64,000 nt of DNA from Bradyrhizobium sp. 4. Lineage in GTDB: Bacteria; Pseudomonadota; Alphaproteobacteria; Rhizobiales; Xanthobacteraceae. Positions 25,783-34,048 of the stretch are shown piece after piece. Both the position numbers and the translations under genes were made by a program. How positions within the stretch are numbered: position 1 is the stretch's first letter; every line of letters begins with the position of its first letter. The DNA is taken from positions 6,200,001 to 6,264,000 of the forward strand of contig NZ_CP064686.1 in assembly GCF_023100905.1 (NCBI RefSeq), in the 5' to 3' direction. The notes beneath the pieces were generated by a model. The model did no database searches. It saw only the letters and a program-made list of their open reading frames with translations, and had not been told where the DNA came from.

Positions 25783-26981
25783 GGACGGCGATCCCTGGTG
25801 AGAAGTTCGAGTTCCCCGAGTTGCTTCTGCGCGCGCGCAAGCGTTGCGGTCGACGACGCCAGGTCGAGACGCGCCGGCGTGACCGGAGACTTGTCGGCTG
25901 CGGCGGCGGATCCGCCAGCGAACGGCTTGCGAACGTCGAGTGCGAGCTGCACCGTTGCATTGAGAAAGGGGATGTCGCGCTCGGGCAGCTTCGACCGGTC
26001 GAGCGCCTTCAACTCGGCGAGACCGCCGTCATATTCGTCGGCGAGCGCCCGCGACACGCCGCGGAACAAATGCGCCCGCTCGCGCTCCGCCGAGGCATCG
26101 GCGCTGAGAGTCAGGGCACGCTCGCCGGCAAGCCGGGTCACGGCCAGCCCTCCGCGCACCATCGCGGTCCGCGCGATCACGAGATAGAGCTTGAGGCGGC
26201 TCGCGCGGTCGATCTGCTCCAGCAGGGTGGTGATCCGCGCAAACCGACGCTCGTCGAGCGCGAGGCTCGACTGCGTCAGGCCGGTCGCAAAGCGCTGCCA
26301 GAAGTCCCCGGCATAGACCGAGTTGTGGTAGTGCCTGATATAGGCCAGCGTCAGGAACTCGAACTTGTCGAAATCCTCGGCTTGCCCGACCAACAGGATC
26401 TCGCGCCGCAGCGCGGCCTCCTCCACCAATGTGCCCGGCAAGAGCAAGCGCGCGTCATCCAGACGCTCGATTGCGAGCGATGCCTCGGCGCGTGCGAACA
26501 GCGCGCCCTGGACCAGCGCGAGCTGTCCGCCCAGGCCCGACGGAACCGTCCGCGGCTTGACGTCCTTGAGCAGTTCGCGCGCTTCGTCCTGACGACCCTC
26601 GACATAGGCAAGCGCGCCATCGAACAGCCGTCCATCGACGTTCAGCTTGTCGCGCGGCAGCTTGCGGATGATTTGCGGCGCGCCACCGCTGAGCAGGTAG
26701 ATGATGGCGGCCTGGCCGTTCTGCGAATTACTCCACACGCCCGGATCGGCGGCGAGAAATTTTTCGCCGATCTGTCGGATCAATGCGCCGTGGCTGCCGT
26801 GCGCCGCGCTATCGCCGTTGGCGATGCCGTCCTGCACGGCCTGCAACGCCCGAACGAGCTCGTATGGCTCGCCCGATGCCGATACCAGCGGGGGCGGCAT
26901 CGGTGCCGGCTCGGCGAATGCGCCTGCCGCCGTGAACGGCAGCAGCATCAGGAGCGCGGCGCGGAGAAGCGGCCTGATCAA
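25779..26981 (-). CDS. motC: motility protein MotC (periplasmic)
   Basis: 400 residues with a signal peptide (IRPLLRAALLMLLPFTAAGAFAEP) and a helical, repeat-like body. Features include GQAAIIYLLSGGAPQIIRKL, DGALAYVEGRQDEARELL and EEAALRREILLVGQAEDFDKFEFLTLAYIRHYHNSVYAGDF. MotC occurs in rhizobia and relatives, where it acts with MotB in the periplasm to allow motor rotation. The TTG at 26981 overlaps the motB stop (TTGA) and has GGGAG upstream, so coupled translation from an unusual start is likely. Confidence 0.88.
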   Translation of the reverse strand: MIRPLLRAALLMLLPFTAAGAFAEPAPMPPPLVSASGEPYELVRALQAVQDGIANGDSAAHGSHGALIRQIGEKFLAADPGVWSNSQNGQAAIIYLLSGGAPQIIRKLPRDKLNVDGRLFDGALAYVEGRQDEARELLKDVKPRTVPSGLGGQLALVQGALFARAEASLAIERLDDARLLLPGTLVEEAALRREILLVGQAEDFDKFEFLTLAYIRHYHNSVYAGDFWQRFATGLTQSSLALDERRFARITTLLEQIDRASRLKLYLVIARTAMVRGGLAVTRLAGERALTLSADASAERERAHLFRGVSRALADEYDGGLAELKALDRSKLPERDIPFLNATVQLALDVRKPFAGGSAAAADKSPVTPARLDLASSTATLARAQKQLGELELLTRDRRP

Positions 26982-28309
26982 GGACGCTTCTCCCGGACCA
27001 TGATCTCGATCCGGCGATTCTGCGCGGCCGCCGGATCGTTTTGAAGTTTCGGCCGCCGATCGGCATAACCCTCGACATGCTCGATGCGCTGCGCATCGAC
27101 ACCGGAGCGGACCAGCATGTAATAGGCCATCTGCGCACGGGCCGTCGACAGCCGCCAGTTGTCATAGGCCTCCGAACGGTACGGCCGATTGTCGGTGTGG
27201 CCGCGGACGATGATCACGCCGGGACGCTTCGTCAGCAGCGGGCCGATCTTGTCGATCACCCGGATGAGTTCGGGCCGCGGCTCAGCCGAGCCGACCGCGA
27301 ACATGCCGAAGTTGGCATCGTCGGTCAGGCTGATCAGCAGGCCTTCCTCGACCTGACGCACCTCGGCCACCGGTCCGGCGCCAGCCTTGACGTCCGACAG
27401 CGCGTCCGCGATCGCCGACTGAAGCTGGTTGACCGCTAATTGCTGGGCCTGAGCCGCGTCGCGCGGCTCGGATTCCTTCGTCGTGTCGTTGGGACGCGGC
27501 TGAGCGGCGGCATTGGCTTGATTACCAGCCTGGGCGCCGGGCTGCGCGCTCCCTTCGCGTGAGGCCTGTGATGGCGTGGGCCCCGGCGGCAGCAGAGCCG
27601 ACAGGCTTGCGGACGACGCATCGGCGTTCGGAGCCACGCTTCCGCCGGCATCGTCCTGCCTGGCTCGGCGTGCCTGTGGCTCGCTCTCGCCTGTGCCGGA
27701 CGCAGTGTCGCGCGCGGACGCATTCGGCTTCAGCTCGGGCTTGGGCTCGATGATGCGATCGGCATCCTTGGGTGCCTGCGGCGCAAGCTTCCAATAGCCG
27801 GGATCGAACGGATCGCGGTAGGCGTCGCCGCCCTTGAGGCCATCCTCTTCGGCGGACGTCAAAGCGCCGGCGCGCCGCTGGCCCGAGGCCTGGTTCGCGC
27901 TGCTGGCGATCTCGGCGAGTGTCGTATAGGGATCGCGGAACAGGACCTTCTCCTCGTAGAAGGGCGGCTTCTCGGCCGTCGGAGAGTCACCGCGACGTTC
28001 CTCGCTCGGTCCTCCCGGCTGGCGCCTGCCGTCCTGGCCGTCGAACGACGACGGCTCCTTCTTGGAGAGATCCTTGAGCCCCTTCGGGGCAGGTGCGTTC
28101 TCCGCGAGCTTGATCGGATTGAAATAGCTCGCGACCACCTGCTTCTGATCCTGGTTGAGGGCATTGATCAGCCACATCACCAGGAAGAACGCCATCATCG
28201 CGGTCATGAAGTCCGCATAGGCGATCTTCCAGACGCCGCCGTGCGGCTTCTCGTCGTCGAAGGCGCTCCGCCGGCGGATGATGACGAGTTCTGACTTGAC
28301 CTCATTCAT
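26978..28309 (-). CDS. motB: motor stator protein MotB
   Basis: 443 residues. One membrane helix near the N-terminus contains the proton-binding aspartate D33 in KIAYADFMTAMMAFFLVMWL. A long Pro/Ala/Gly linker follows (about 70-300), longer than in enterobacteria and typical of rhizobial MotB. Then comes an OmpA-like peptidoglycan-binding domain (VIIVRGHTDNRPY, LSTARAQMAYYML, QNRRIEIMV). It forms the stator with MotA, encoded separately at 43526-44425. The Asp form implies a proton-driven motor. Confidence 0.94.
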   Translation of the reverse strand: MNEVKSELVIIRRRSAFDDEKPHGGVWKIAYADFMTAMMAFFLVMWLINALNQDQKQVVASYFNPIKLAENAPAPKGLKDLSKKEPSSFDGQDGRRQPGGPSEERRGDSPTAEKPPFYEEKVLFRDPYTTLAEIASSANQASGQRRAGALTSAEEDGLKGGDAYRDPFDPGYWKLAPQAPKDADRIIEPKPELKPNASARDTASGTGESEPQARRARQDDAGGSVAPNADASSASLSALLPPGPTPSQASREGSAQPGAQAGNQANAAAQPRPNDTTKESEPRDAAQAQQLAVNQLQSAIADALSDVKAGAGPVAEVRQVEEGLLISLTDDANFGMFAVGSAEPRPELIRVIDKIGPLLTKRPGVIIVRGHTDNRPYRSEAYDNWRLSTARAQMAYYMLVRSGVDAQRIEHVEGYADRRPKLQNDPAAAQNRRIEIMVREKRP

Positions 28310-28315
28310 GACGGA

Positions 28316-29023
28316 CTACCGGCGCGCCTCTTTCAGGCTCTCGCTCCAGGCCGTGATCTGGGTCTCGATCACGGTCTGGTCGGCCACGACGCGAACCTCG
28401 AATGTATCGGCGGCCTCATACTCGATGCCGGTTCGCCGCGCCGTCCCGAGCTGCGTCTTCACCAGGTCGAGCAGTTCGCTCGGGCCGGTGACCTTGAACA
28501 CCGGCACCGGCGAATTGCCGGTTAGCGCAGCAATCTGCTCGACCAGCGACCCGATCGCCTTGTCGCGGACCGCGTCGGCGAGGAACGGCAGCAATATCCG
28601 CGCAACGGAGCTCGCGATGTTGGTCTCGATTTCACGGCAAGCTGTGTCGAAGCCGCTGACGACCGCCACCGCCTGCTGGTCGGACCACTTGGCCCGCTCT
28701 TCGCCGAGCCGGATCGCGCTGCGCACGCGTTCCTCGGCGATCCTGGACTCGCCGTCCGCAACGCCGGCCGCATGGCCGCGCCGAAAGGCATCGTCCAGGA
28801 GATTGACCGCCGGGGCTTCCGCCTTCGGCGCCGGAGGCGGCGACTGAAGCTGCGGCTGCGATTGCGGTTGCGAATGGGTCTGAGGCTGCGGCTGAGGCTC
28901 GCGCCGGGCTTCCTTCGGCCTCGTCAGCACATCCTGGATTTTGGGCGGCGGTGGAGGCGGAGGCGATTTGACCCGCCCGTTCACGTCGAACTGCGTCAGG
29001 AGCTTTCCGATTGCCGCGTTCAT
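28316..29023 (-). CDS. FliH-like protein of the flagellar export ATPase complex (tentative)
   Basis: 235 residues. It has a proline run (20-27), a Gln/Pro repeat region (about 45-65, encoded by CTGCGGCTGCGA-like repeats), and then helical segments (DDAFRRGHAAGVADGESRIAEE, IRLGEERAKWSDQQAVAVVS). A C-terminal alpha/beta part ends TVIETQITAWSESLKEARR. This order and its place directly after fliF fit FliH, the regulator of the FliI ATPase, though similarity is low. No other FliH candidate exists in the island. It overlaps fliF by four bases and ends six bases before motB. Confidence 0.65.
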   Translation of the reverse strand: MNAAIGKLLTQFDVNGRVKSPPPPPPPKIQDVLTRPKEARREPQPQPQTHSQPQSQPQLQSPPPAPKAEAPAVNLLDDAFRRGHAAGVADGESRIAEERVRSAIRLGEERAKWSDQQAVAVVSGFDTACREIETNIASSVARILLPFLADAVRDKAIGSLVEQIAALTGNSPVPVFKVTGPSELLDLVKTQLGTARRTGIEYEAADTFEVRVVADQTVIETQITAWSESLKEARR

Positions 29024-30651
29024 GCCGCCTCCTCGCGTCGCATCCAGTCTTTAAGGATCGCTGCCGCCTGCATCTGATCGAGACGAACGATCTGCTCCAG
29101 CCGCTTCTGCGGCGTTCGCTGCATCTTGCCTTCGAGGTCTTCGACCAGGTTGAGCTCGGCTTCTTCGCTGTCCGCCAATGCGAGGGCGCCTGCGGCCGAC
29201 TCGAGCTGGGCGGCTTCCGCCGCCTCGGTCTGCTCCTGCGCCGCGCGATGGGTCAAAATGCCATTGACCGCAGGACGAAGTCCAAACCACACCAGCATCG
29301 AAGCTACGGCCAGGATCGTGACCGCGTTGATGACGCTGCCGAGCTGCTTGTTGATCATCTCGACGAAGCTGATCGGCGGCACCGGCGCCAGTTCGCGCGA
29401 GCCTTCGATGAAATCGACGGCCGTCACCTGGATCTGGTCGCCGCGTGCCTTGTCCAGCCCGCCGGCCGTGGCCGCGAGTTGGCTGATCTCGGCGAGCTTG
29501 CTGTCGACGATGGCTTGGTTGCTCTTGTCGCCGAGGTCGGCAATGAGCCGCCCGCGGTTGACCAGCACGGCAATGAACAGCTTCTTCACCGAATAGCCGT
29601 CGCTCACCGTCGTCGTGGTCTTGGACGAGACCTCGAAATTGGTGACGTCCTCGCGGCGGGTCTTGTCTTCGCTGGAATTCTTGGTGCCGCCAGCGTTCAC
29701 CTGCTGGTCGGGAAGATTTTGCTGCACCGTGGTCGGCTGCGAACGGTCCGCGTTCTGTGACTTCTCGTTCTCGCGAACGTTCCGCACCGAGCGCTCGGCG
29801 CGGCTCTCCGGATCGTAGACGGTTTCGTTGGTCTGCCGCTTGTCGGTGGAGAGCTGCGATGCAACGCTCACTTCGAAATTGTCGAGGCCCAGATATGGCG
29901 TCAGCGCCTTGCGGATATTCTCCTGCACCATTCCGCCGACCGTCTTCTGCAGGCTCGCCATCTTGGTCGGAGCAGCAGTGGCCTCGTCCTCTTCGGCAAG
30001 CAGCATCGAACCGTCGGCGTCAAGCACCGTGACCTTGTCGCGGCTCATGCCTGGAATGGCAGCCGCGACGAGATGACGGATCGACTGCGCCGTGCGCGCC
30101 TCGATCGCGCCGTCGGTGCGCAGCACGACCGATGCCGAAGGTGGCTGCTGCGTCGCGCGGAACGACCCCCGCACCGGCATCACGATATGCACCCGCGCCG
30201 CCTTCACGCCCTTCATCAACTGCACCGTGCGCGCGATCTCGCCTTCGAGTGCCCGGAGCTTGGTGACCTCCTGCATGAACGAGGTCAAACCGAGCGAGCC
30301 GATCTTGTCGAACAGCTCGTAGCCAGAATTGGCGCTGGTCGGCAGCCCCTTCTCGGCGAGCAGCATCCGCGCCTGCATGGTCTGGCTCGGACGCACCGAG
30401 ATCGCGTCGCCGGCGGTGTTGACGTCGAAGGTGATGTTCTGCTCGCGCAGCGCTGCACCCATACGCGTCACGTCTTCGCGGGAAAGGCCGGTATAGAGCG
30501 TTTCGAATTCAGGCCGGCTCAGATAATAGGCGCCGCCCACGACAGTGACGAGAACGGCGAAACCGATCAATCCCAAGGCCATCAGGCGTCGCGGCCCAAG
30601 CTCCAGCAGATTATTGAGCAGTTGCTGTATCTGCGCACGACTGAACAGCAT
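29020..30651 (-). CDS. fliF: flagellar MS-ring protein FliF
   Basis: 543 residues. Membrane helices lie near residues 20-42 and about 425-445. The periplasmic part between them has the YscJ-like secretin fold (LSRPEFETLYTGLSREDVTRMGAAL, ARVHIVMP, SASVVLRT, GLDNFEVSVASQLS). The cytosolic tail (LVEDLEGKMQRTPQKRLEQIVRLD) is the FliG-binding region. It is the first structural piece of the basal body. It opens the unit fliF, fliH-like, motB, motC, fliK and transglycosylase. The upstream region has an inverted repeat at 30693-30711. Confidence 0.95.
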   Translation of the reverse strand: MLFSRAQIQQLLNNLLELGPRRLMALGLIGFAVLVTVVGGAYYLSRPEFETLYTGLSREDVTRMGAALREQNITFDVNTAGDAISVRPSQTMQARMLLAEKGLPTSANSGYELFDKIGSLGLTSFMQEVTKLRALEGEIARTVQLMKGVKAARVHIVMPVRGSFRATQQPPSASVVLRTDGAIEARTAQSIRHLVAAAIPGMSRDKVTVLDADGSMLLAEEDEATAAPTKMASLQKTVGGMVQENIRKALTPYLGLDNFEVSVASQLSTDKRQTNETVYDPESRAERSVRNVRENEKSQNADRSQPTTVQQNLPDQQVNAGGTKNSSEDKTRREDVTNFEVSSKTTTTVSDGYSVKKLFIAVLVNRGRLIADLGDKSNQAIVDSKLAEISQLAATAGGLDKARGDQIQVTAVDFIEGSRELAPVPPISFVEMINKQLGSVINAVTILAVASMLVWFGLRPAVNGILTHRAAQEQTEAAEAAQLESAAGALALADSEEAELNLVEDLEGKMQRTPQKRLEQIVRLDQMQAAAILKDWMRREEAA

Positions 30652-30955
30652 GTGACCTCATACCAATGCGAACGTAGAGGACACTCTGCTGCCAACCTTG
30701 TCTGAAGGTTGCGCGAGACCACGAATGTGTCGGTTCGCCGGCGAGGCGTTGCAATTTTACAAGAGACTGAGTGACGCAATTGCGCGCGTCGGCGACAAGC
30801 GGACGGCCGGTCGCATCGCGGTGCGATCGCCGACGGCGTGTTGCCTGGAATGTGGCGTCAGGAAATCGATGTGGGCACGTCGTGTGCCGTCGGATCCGCC
30901 GCTCACGGCGGAGACCGTGCTCCCTGAGGAGCACGGTCGTTTTCGAAGCCGCGGC
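30652..30955. other. 304-base region between fliF and flagellin gene copy 1
   Basis: No gene seen. It holds the fliF promoter/leader, including CAACCTT-GTCTG-AAGGTTG at 30693-30711 (7-bp arms), and at its right end the hairpin that follows the flagellin gene. The remaining sequence shows nothing I can name. Confidence 0.55.
30913..30938. terminator. hairpin downstream of flagellin copy 1
   Basis: An 11-bp perfect stem (GACCGTGCTCC / GGAGCACGGTC) with a four-base loop begins 18 bases beyond the flagellin stop. A T-rich run (GTTTT) follows only on the plus strand. On the flagellin strand it is more an mRNA 3' end stabiliser than a classic terminator. Confidence 0.6.
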
Positions 30956-31867
30956 TTAGCGGAACAGCGACAGGATGCTCTGGCTGTTCTGGTTGGCGAT
31001 CGAGAGCGCCTGAACGCCGAGCTGCTGCTGGGTCTGGAGCGCCTGAAGGCGGGTCGATTCCGCATTCATGTCGGCGTCGACGAGCTGGCCGATACCGCGG
31101 TCCACGGAGTCCATCAGGGTCTTGACGAATTCCGTGTTGGTCGCGAGTCGGTTCTTGACGGCACCGAGATTGGCGGCGGCCGACGCCACCGAGTTGATCC
31201 CGGCGGTGACCTGCGCGATGTAGCCATCGAGCGTGGTCTGGTCAGCCGCCGAGTCGGTCAGCACGGAGATGCTCATCGTGTTGATCGACGGAGAGGTCGA
31301 ACCGGCCGTGTCCAGAATGCCAGTCTGGGTCGAGGTGTAGAGCGAGTAGTTCGCGGTCGTCACGGTGATCGAGCCGATGGTGGGCGTACCGCCGACACGC
31401 GAGTACGACGACACCAGGTTGAAAGTCGTCGGCGTCGTAGCGGTCGTGCTCAGCCAGTTGATGCCGTTGAAGGTCGCCGAGTTGGCCTTGAGCTTCATAT
31501 CCTGCTGGATCTGGGTGATGTCAGCCTGGATCTTGGTGCGGTCGATACCAGCGGTCTTGGCTTCGACCAACAGCGCCTGGAGCTTGGTCAGGCCGGAGTC
31601 CTTGTCGCCGATAACCGACGTCAGAGCGGTATATTCGGTGTCGACGGTCGCAGCCGACAAACCGAGCGAGTCGGAGACCGCGGAAAGCGCGGCGTTGTCG
31701 GAGCGCATCGACGTCGCGATCGACCAATAGGCAGCGTTGTCCGAGGCGGTCGAGACGCGCATACCGGTCGAGATCCGGTTCTGCGTGGTCGCGAGCTGCG
31801 AGCTGACGTTGCGAAGGGTCTGCAGCGCGGTCATTGCAGACGAGTTGGTGAGGAGGCTAGAACCCAT
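30956..31867 (-). CDS. fliC: flagellin, copy 1
   Basis: 303 residues, a short flagellin with both conserved ends: SSLLTNSSAMTALQTLRNVSSQLATTQNRISTG at the N-terminus and TRLQALQTQQQLGVQALSIANQNSQSILSLFR at the C-terminus. The middle is short, about 150 residues, giving a thin filament as in the lateral flagella of Bradyrhizobium. It is nearly identical to the second copy at 32137-33045; differences cluster in a few spots (about 125-135 and the C-terminal third). AAAGGGACAT precedes the ATG and is part of the structured leader described separately. Confidence 0.95.
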   Translation of the reverse strand: MGSSLLTNSSAMTALQTLRNVSSQLATTQNRISTGMRVSTASDNAAYWSIATSMRSDNAALSAVSDSLGLSAATVDTEYTALTSVIGDKDSGLTKLQALLVEAKTAGIDRTKIQADITQIQQDMKLKANSATFNGINWLSTTATTPTTFNLVSSYSRVGGTPTIGSITVTTANYSLYTSTQTGILDTAGSTSPSINTMSISVLTDSAADQTTLDGYIAQVTAGINSVASAAANLGAVKNRLATNTEFVKTLMDSVDRGIGQLVDADMNAESTRLQALQTQQQLGVQALSIANQNSQSILSLFR

Positions 31868-31976
31868 TTTGATGTCCCTTTGGAGATTGAATTAAATTTG
31901 GGGACATACCGGACTTACACCGGTACGGCAGGGCGGCGTCATGCCTTTGGGCTGCGCAAAAGCGTCAAGGCCCAAC
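31868..31976 (-). promoter_or_regulatory. structured flagellin mRNA leader, copy 1
   Basis: Read 5' to 3' on the minus strand, three hairpins follow each other. P1 is TTGGGC/GCCCAA (31970-31975 with 31947-31952). P2 is TACCGG/CCGGTA with a seven-base loop (31920-31925 with 31907-31912). P3 is ATGTCCC (31901-31907) pairing with GGGACAT (31872-31878), which contains the Shine-Dalgarno core. The copy-2 leader has the same layout, with a compensatory change in P1. P3 would mask the ribosome-binding site. Confidence 0.72.
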
Positions 31977-32082
31977 CTGTCGTAACGGCGACGATAGCCC
32001 GCGAAGCTTGTGCGGGGCTTGTGGCTCTGTGTCTTTGCCGCAACAAGGCGGCTGAAATTGCGGCGCGCGATGTCACGCCAAA

Positions 32083-32117
32083 ATGAAAGGGCCGCGCCTC
32101 GTGAGAAGCGCGGCCCT
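32083..32117 (-). terminator. intrinsic terminator after flagellin copy 2
   Basis: On the minus strand, AGGGCCGCGC and GCGCGGCCCT form a 10-bp stem around a ten-base loop, followed by TTCATTTT. It lies 19 bases beyond the stop of flagellin copy 2 and separates the two flagellin genes into individual transcripts. Confidence 0.88.
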
Positions 32118-32136
32118 CCCCAAAATCGTTTGAGGT

Positions 32137-33045
32137 TTAGCGGAACAGCGACAGGATGCTCTGGCTGCTGTTGTTGGCGATCGAGAGCGCCTGCACGCCG
32201 AGCTGCTGCTGGACCTGGAGGGCCGACAGGCGGGTGGACTCCTGGTTCATGTCGGCGTCGACGAGCTGACCGATACCGCGGTCCACGGAGTCCATCAGCG
32301 ACTTCACGAAGTCCGTGTTGGTCGAGAGCCGGTTCTTGACGGCACCGAGATTGGCGGCGGCCGAGGCCACCGAGTTGATGCCAGCGGTGACCTGCGCGAT
32401 GTAGCCATCGAGCGTGGTCTGGTCAGCTGCCGAGTCGGTCAACGCGGAGATGCTCATCGTGTTGATCGACGGAGCGGTCGAACCGGCCGTGTCGAGAATG
32501 CCGGTCTGCGTCGAGGTGTAGAGCGAGTAGTTGGCGGTCGTCACGGTGATGGAGCCGATGGTGGGCGTACCGCCGACACGCGAGTACGACGACACCAGGC
32601 TGAAGGTCGTCGGCGTCGTGGCGGACGTGCTCAGCCAGTTGATGCCGTTGAAGGTCGCCGCACTGGCTGTCGCCTTCATCTGCTGCTGGATCTGGGTGAC
32701 GTCTGCCTGGATCTTGCTGCGGTCGATACCGGCGGTCTTGGCTTCGACCAGCAGGGACTGGAGCTTGGTCAGGCCGGAGTCCTTGTCGCCGATGACCGTG
32801 GTCAGAGCGGTATATTCGGTGTCGACGGTCGCAGCCGACAGACCGAGCGAGTCGGAGACCGCCGAGAGCGCGGCGTTGTCGGCGCGCATCGAGGTCGCGA
32901 TCGACCAGTAGGCAGCGTTGTCCGAAGCGGTCGAGACGCGCTGGCCGGTGGAGATGCGGGTTTGCGTGGTGGAGAGCTGCGAGCTCACAGACCGCAAGGT
33001 CTGGAGTGCGGTCATGGCGGTCGAGTTCGTAAGCAGGCTTGACAT
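32137..33045 (-). CDS. fliC: flagellin, copy 2
   Basis: 302 residues, near-identical to copy 1. It lacks one N-terminal Gly and differs at scattered positions (for example SVSSQLSTTQTRISTGQRV, QQMKATASAATF). The N- and C-terminal polymerisation helices are intact, so both genes should make filament subunits. Two tandem, separately terminated copies with the same leader point to recent duplication followed by gene conversion or co-selection (inference). It is preceded by a 262-base region with a CtrA-like motif group. Confidence 0.95.
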   Translation of the reverse strand: MSSLLTNSTAMTALQTLRSVSSQLSTTQTRISTGQRVSTASDNAAYWSIATSMRADNAALSAVSDSLGLSAATVDTEYTALTTVIGDKDSGLTKLQSLLVEAKTAGIDRSKIQADVTQIQQQMKATASAATFNGINWLSTSATTPTTFSLVSSYSRVGGTPTIGSITVTTANYSLYTSTQTGILDTAGSTAPSINTMSISALTDSAADQTTLDGYIAQVTAGINSVASAAANLGAVKNRLSTNTDFVKSLMDSVDRGIGQLVDADMNQESTRLSALQVQQQLGVQALSIANNSSQSILSLFR

Positions 33046-33156
33046 TGCGAATGTCCCTTTATGTACGCGTTACATTTTCACGAGGGGACATACCGGGCTT
33101 TCACCGGTACGGAGGGGCGGCATCATGCCTTTGGACTGATGTGGGTGGGGTCCAAC
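33046..33156 (-). promoter_or_regulatory. structured flagellin mRNA leader, copy 2
   Basis: Same three-hairpin layout as copy 1. P1 is TTGGAC/GTCCAA (33150-33155 with 33131-33136), which keeps pairing through a G-C to A-T change. P2 is TACCGG/CCGGTA with a seven-base loop (33104-33109 with 33091-33096). P3 is ATGTCCC (33085-33091) with GGGACAT (33051-33057) over the Shine-Dalgarno core. Sequence between elements is also conserved (AAAGGCATGA, GCCGCCC), while the P1 and P3 loops differ. Confidence 0.72.
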
Positions 33157-33230
33157 CCGCCGTGACGCATTGCTAGCACGCCGAATCTTGCGTGCGGATT
33201 AAGATCGACTTGAATTGCGCTGTAAAATCA

Positions 33231-33284
33231 AATGGTTAACAGTGCCTATTGCTAACCATAGTCCGGTACTTATCGCTAACCATA
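33231..33284. promoter_or_regulatory. CtrA-like half-site group upstream of flagellin copy 2
   Basis: The minus strand has an exact TTAACCAT at 33232-33239. The plus strand has GCTAACCATA twice, at 33251-33260 and 33275-33284, 24 bases apart; each differs by one base from TTAACCAT. They lie upstream of where flagellin transcription should start. They are candidate sites for CtrA or for the island's own FtcR/LafR-like regulator. Confidence 0.45.
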
Positions 33285-33307
33285 ACCCCGCCTGGCGCTC
33301 ACTGCCG

Positions 33308-34048
33308 TTACGAGAACGAGCGCACCAGCCCGGAGGCAAGCAGATTCCAGCCGTCGATCAGCACGAAGAACAGCATCTTGAACGGCAGTGCGAGGATTGT
33401 CGGCGGCATCATCATCATGCCCATCGACATGGTCAGCGTCGCCACGATCATGTCGATGACGAGGAACGGCAGGATGATGAGAAATCCGATCTCGAACGAA
33501 CGCCTGAGCTCGGAAATCATGAAGGCCGGAATGATGACGCGCATGTCCACGCGCTTGTCGTCGAACTTCCTGCGGAAGCTCTCCGCGGCGAGCGATTCGA
33601 AGGTCTGCAGATCCTTGTCGCGAACATGAGCCAGCATGAATTCGCGGAACGGATCGGTGATCTTCAGATAGGCCTCTTCCTCCGAGATCTCGTTCTTCAT
33701 CAGCGGCTGGATGCCGGTTTCCCAGGCGCGGTCGAAGGTCGGCGCCATCACGTAGAAGGTCATGAACAGCGCGAGGCTGATCAGCACCAGATTGGCCGGC
33801 GTGGTCTGAAGTCCGAGACCGGCGCGCAGGAACGACAGCGCCACCGCAAACCGCGTGAAGCTCGTTACCATGATGAGCAGTCCCGGCGCCACGGACAGTA
33901 CCGTGATCACCGCCATCAACTGGATGATCCGGCCGCTGGTCGAGCCGTTACCCGGCGGCAGCAGCGAATTGAGGTCCGGAATTTGGGCCAGTGCCACTTC
34001 GGGCAGCACGACCAGGAGCAACGCAAGCAGCAGGACTCTCAGTTTCAC
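33308..34048 (-). CDS. fliP: flagellar export gate protein FliP
   Basis: 246 residues. A cleavable signal peptide (KLRVLLLALLLVVLPEVALAQ) is followed by membrane segments and the FliP signatures VTSFTRFAVALSFLRAGLGLQTTPANLVL, IIPAFMISELRRSFEIGF and ILPFLVIDMIVA. It forms the core of the FliPQR pore. The GTG start overlaps the fliL stop (GTGA). It is the last gene of the long minus-strand unit that begins at motA. Confidence 0.95.
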   Translation of the reverse strand: MKLRVLLLALLLVVLPEVALAQIPDLNSLLPPGNGSTSGRIIQLMAVITVLSVAPGLLIMVTSFTRFAVALSFLRAGLGLQTTPANLVLISLALFMTFYVMAPTFDRAWETGIQPLMKNEISEEEAYLKITDPFREFMLAHVRDKDLQTFESLAAESFRRKFDDKRVDMRVIIPAFMISELRRSFEIGFLIILPFLVIDMIVATLTMSMGMMMMPPTILALPFKMLFFVLIDGWNLLASGLVRSFS

